From Acanthochlamys bracteata (Eukaryota; Streptophyta; Magnoliopsida; Pandanales; Velloziaceae), in assembly GCA_019914995.1 (NCBI GenBank), contig CM034132.1:1862501-1926500 (forward strand): 64,000 nt of DNA, written 5' to 3'. Below are positions 61,901 to 64,000 of this stretch, in pieces. How positions within the stretch are numbered: the stretch's first letter is position 1; every line of letters starts with the position of its first letter. The notes below the pieces were generated by a model that saw nothing but the letters and a program-made list of their open reading frames with translations, was not told the DNA's origin and did no database searches. Both the position numbers and the translations under genes were made by a program.

Positions 61901-63930
61901 GATGAATGGTCATATTCTTCCAAGTGGAATATCTGTCTTCATTTGTTTCTTTCTAAAATGTCGTGGTCTGGGATCATTAGTAGTTTTCTGCAATTGGAAT
62001 TTCCTTTTACTTTTGTCTACACCAGAGAAAAAATGCGGGATTCTGCATTCACATTCTTGCTATTTTTTCCAGTTTCAACCTTCTTACTTTCTTCATTCTT
62101 CTCCTTCCAGTCCCCTGTATTTTCCAATCCATTCACTTTAAGCTTAGTCTTGTATCAAGCTCCATTGATTGCAATGAAGATGAATAATAAATTTTTCTTT
62201 GCACTAGTCCTAGTCCTACAGTGTTTTTTAATCGCCTATTTGAAGTTGACCTGCTTCAAACTAAAACTTCATAGAGAATGTATATCTTAAGGTAGCATCA
62301 GCATAAACACTCTGAGCTTGAAATTGCAGGATAAACGGTATGGTTGACTGTGGCAAGAGGCATGAACGTATTTATCAAAGAGCTATGCTTCTCGTGGAGC
62401 AAGTTAAAGTGAGCGAGGGTAGCCCACTTGTTACTTGTCTACTAGAAGGTCCCTCTGGCAGGTAGGTTCTAGCTAAATTACATTGGATTTTATTCTTCTC
62501 TTGTGATTCCAACTGCCATATGTTGTTTCCTGCTTCTCAGTGGCAAGACTGCATTAGCAGCTACAATTGGCATTGATAGTGATTTTCCATATGTTAAGAT
62601 TGTAAGTAATTCGCTCATGCCGCAAGTTTGAGTTTCTTATTTTTCTGCCAGATTCAATTACATGTACTTTATGACGAACAGATATCAGCCGAAACAATGC
62701 TTGGTCTTAGCGAGACCAGTAAATGTGCACAGATTGTGAAGGTTAGTTTTGTATCAACATTCTCTATTTCTTGGACGTATTCCTCATGACAGCTGTTTGT
62801 TTTAAAGCTTTCTGGTTAAACTTAGGAATGCATATATCTCATTCCATCATCCATACCTTTGGAGAAGTTTTGATGACTAGATGCACACAGAAAGTGATAG
62901 TGCTTTGTAGGCTCTAAAAAGATCATGAATACATGCTTTTTTCGTTTACTTTCTCGGTCATTCCTAAAGTTGTCTTAACTCTCCTTCATTGGATTCCACT
63001 AAAGATCTCTTTTTCTCCTCTTAATAGGTTTTTGAGGATGCTTATAGATCTCAGTTAAGCATCATAATTCTAGATGATATTGAAAGGTAGGTTTCCTTAT
63101 ACTGCTAGTCTGTGGTATATGTGATACTATGTTATCTTTGTCAATTATAAACCAATTCCTGTCTTAAGCATTAAACATGCACATGGAAGTGTGTTTTCCA
63201 TGAATGATGAGTTTCTCTGAATAATGTTAATTCCTATCCAATTGCTGTGAGTACTTTGAGCAAGTGTTGCTAAACTTTCTGTCATGCAACCTCACATGTC
63301 TGTATTGTTTCAACTCTTCTAAAACCTTGCAGTAAGATTTTTACATATTTTATTATTTTATTTTATTTTTTCTTAAGTCCCTAGTATTTGGCTTTTGGTT
63401 TATATGTTTTTCAGGTTATTGGAGTATGTTGCTATAGGGCCCCGCTTTTCAAATATCATTTCCCAGACATTGATGGTGCTCCTTAAACGCCTCCCTCCTA
63501 AGGTTGGTTCTCTTTTAAGAGTGTCTTTAGTGCAAGTGACTATTGTGGGATATGCACAAGCTTTAGACCTTTGTTACTCAGCAGCACTTCACAGCATAGA
63601 ATCTGGTAAAATTCTTACTACTAAGCTCTAATAAAATTAAGCTGCAGTACTTACTATTACAAATAAACTGCAATCTACATGCTTAACTTGCAATGCCATT
63701 GTTTTGTTAGATCTTAATGCAATTTGCTATTCTGGCTAACTTGCTTGAGAGACAAGTGCAATACTTTTGGTTCCATGACTAGAAATCTTATATTTATTTA
63801 TTTCCAGGGGAAGAACCTTTTGGTAATTGGAACAACAAGTGAAGTGGGATTTCTGGAATCTCTAGGCATCAAGGATGCTTTCTCAGTCACATATAATATT
63901 CCGACGCTTGACAAGAATGATGCCAAGAAG
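55931..63930 (+). CDS. NSF: NSF vesicle-fusing AAA+ ATPase (partial, 3' end outside the window)
   Basis: Exons: 55931-56082, 56751-56846, 56942-57029, 57205-57255, 57845-58015, 58099-58253, 58341-58449, 59424-59523, 59602-59657, 60213-60278, 60405-60487, 60680-60813, 61218-61428, 62330-62461, 62541-62601, 62682-62741, 63028-63086, 63415-63502, 63808-63930. They join in frame for 665 codons; family length is about 740, so roughly 75 residues lie beyond the window. The protein has an N domain (~1-210), a D1 ATPase with Walker A GPPGTGKT (251-258), Walker B IIFDEID (DE 319-320) and LLRPGR, then a D2 domain with GPSGSGKT (531-538) and [12 protein letters not shown] with SNAP adaptors disassembles SNARE complexes on membranes of the secretory pathway, using ATP mainly in D1. 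All catalytic motifs are intact. Intron 1 appears to be U12-type AT-AC, and intron 7 carries an 82-bp tandem duplication. Confidence 0.96.
56083..56750 (+). other. Predicted U12-type AT-AC intron (NSF intron 1)
   Basis: Exon 1 cannot be joined to exon 2 with any GT-AG pair that keeps the frame. The sequence after GTCTACG is ATATCCTCTC, close to the U12 AT-AC donor ATATCCTTT. Near the 3' end lies ATCCTTAAT (56732-56740), 8 of 9 positions of the U12 branch consensus TTCCTTRAY. After the branch adenosine come 11 nt ending CATAC at 56750. Joining CG to TGTTCATGAAAAG gives [16 protein letters not shown], which aligns without gap to the NSF family (SLSAHEN..., IALN). Confidence 0.85.
58837..59000. 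repeat. Perfect 82-bp tandem duplication in NSF intron 7
   Basis: 58837-58918 and 58919-59000 are identical by eye, each beginning ATTTTGAATAGCTTG and ending CTCACCTTTTA. It is head-to-tail, without spacer, within the 974-bp intron between exons 7 and 8. The lack of differences implies a recent event or an assembly duplication. Confidence 0.93.
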
Positions 63931-64000
63931 GTAAGGAATGTGGAAAAGTGGAGTTATCTGTAAATGCTATACAATTTGATTCAATTAGTGCATGGAAGTA

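Noticed and set aside
61898..62290. 130-codon hydrophobic plus-strand frame in NSF intron 13
   Set aside because: It is inside an intron, T-rich and therefore rich in Phe/Leu by composition, with no recognisable family.
1..64000. CRISPR arrays, operons, phage, viral or organellar inserts, known MIRNA precursors, rRNA and tRNA genes
   Set aside because: None seen by eye. The sequence is ordinary plant nuclear DNA. Common miRNA sequences were looked for without a match, but an exhaustive search was not possible.

Overview
This is nuclear DNA from a flowering plant, almost certainly a eudicot. The genes carry many short AT-rich introns, the protein families are plant-specific (class III HD-ZIP, DREB-type AP2/ERF, class-A GATA, DUF1677, NFD6-like), and the intergenic DNA is AT-rich and full of short MITE-like repeats. 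There is no sign of bacterial or organellar organisation. I could not identify the species.

Layout. 0-3.6 kb: two copies of a 295-bp Tourist-like MITE flank an intron-less lachrymatory-factor-synthase/Bet v 1-like gene (+). 3.8-6.4 kb: remains of a monoacylglycerol-lipase-like gene (-), frameshifted and lacking its 3' half. 7.3-7.8 kb: a frameshifted EXO70A1-like fragment (-), embedded in repeats. 10.3 and 14.2 kb: two convergent DUF1677 genes. 16.6-22.9 kb: a complete 18-exon class III HD-ZIP gene (-, 844 aa) of the ATHB-8/ATHB-15 type, with its miR166 site split by an intron and one GC-AG intron. 26.6-30.8 kb: a complete 10-exon TMX2-like thioredoxin-fold membrane protein gene (-). 33.8-35.5 kb: a two-exon class-A GATA factor (-). 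37.6-38.3 kb: a SWIM plus RING-type zinc-finger gene (-) with no in-frame ATG. 40.6-41.0 kb: a two-exon NFD6-like gene (-). 41-50.8 kb: gene-poor, repeat-rich DNA. 50.9-51.6 kb: an AP2/ERF gene of DREB A-4 type (-) with an apparent one-base frameshift before its AP2 domain. 55.9 kb to the right edge: the first 19 exons of an NSF (vesicle-fusing ATPase) gene (+), cut by the window end. Its first intron has the hallmarks of a minor-spliceosome (U12) AT-AC intron.

The genes do not form a pathway. They are ordinary dispersed plant genes: four transcription factors or regulators (HD-ZIP III, GATA, AP2/ERF, SWIM-RING), trafficking and ER/organelle proteins (NSF, TMX2-like, NFD6-like), a Bet v 1-fold protein and DUF1677 proteins. 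I found no obviously new biological system. The most notable observations are the U12-type intron in NSF, the cluster of disrupted or start-less reading frames next to long intact genes, the miR166 site split by an intron, and the MITE families. All multi-exon models were built by hand from splice signals, reading-frame continuity and remembered family sequence. No search was run.
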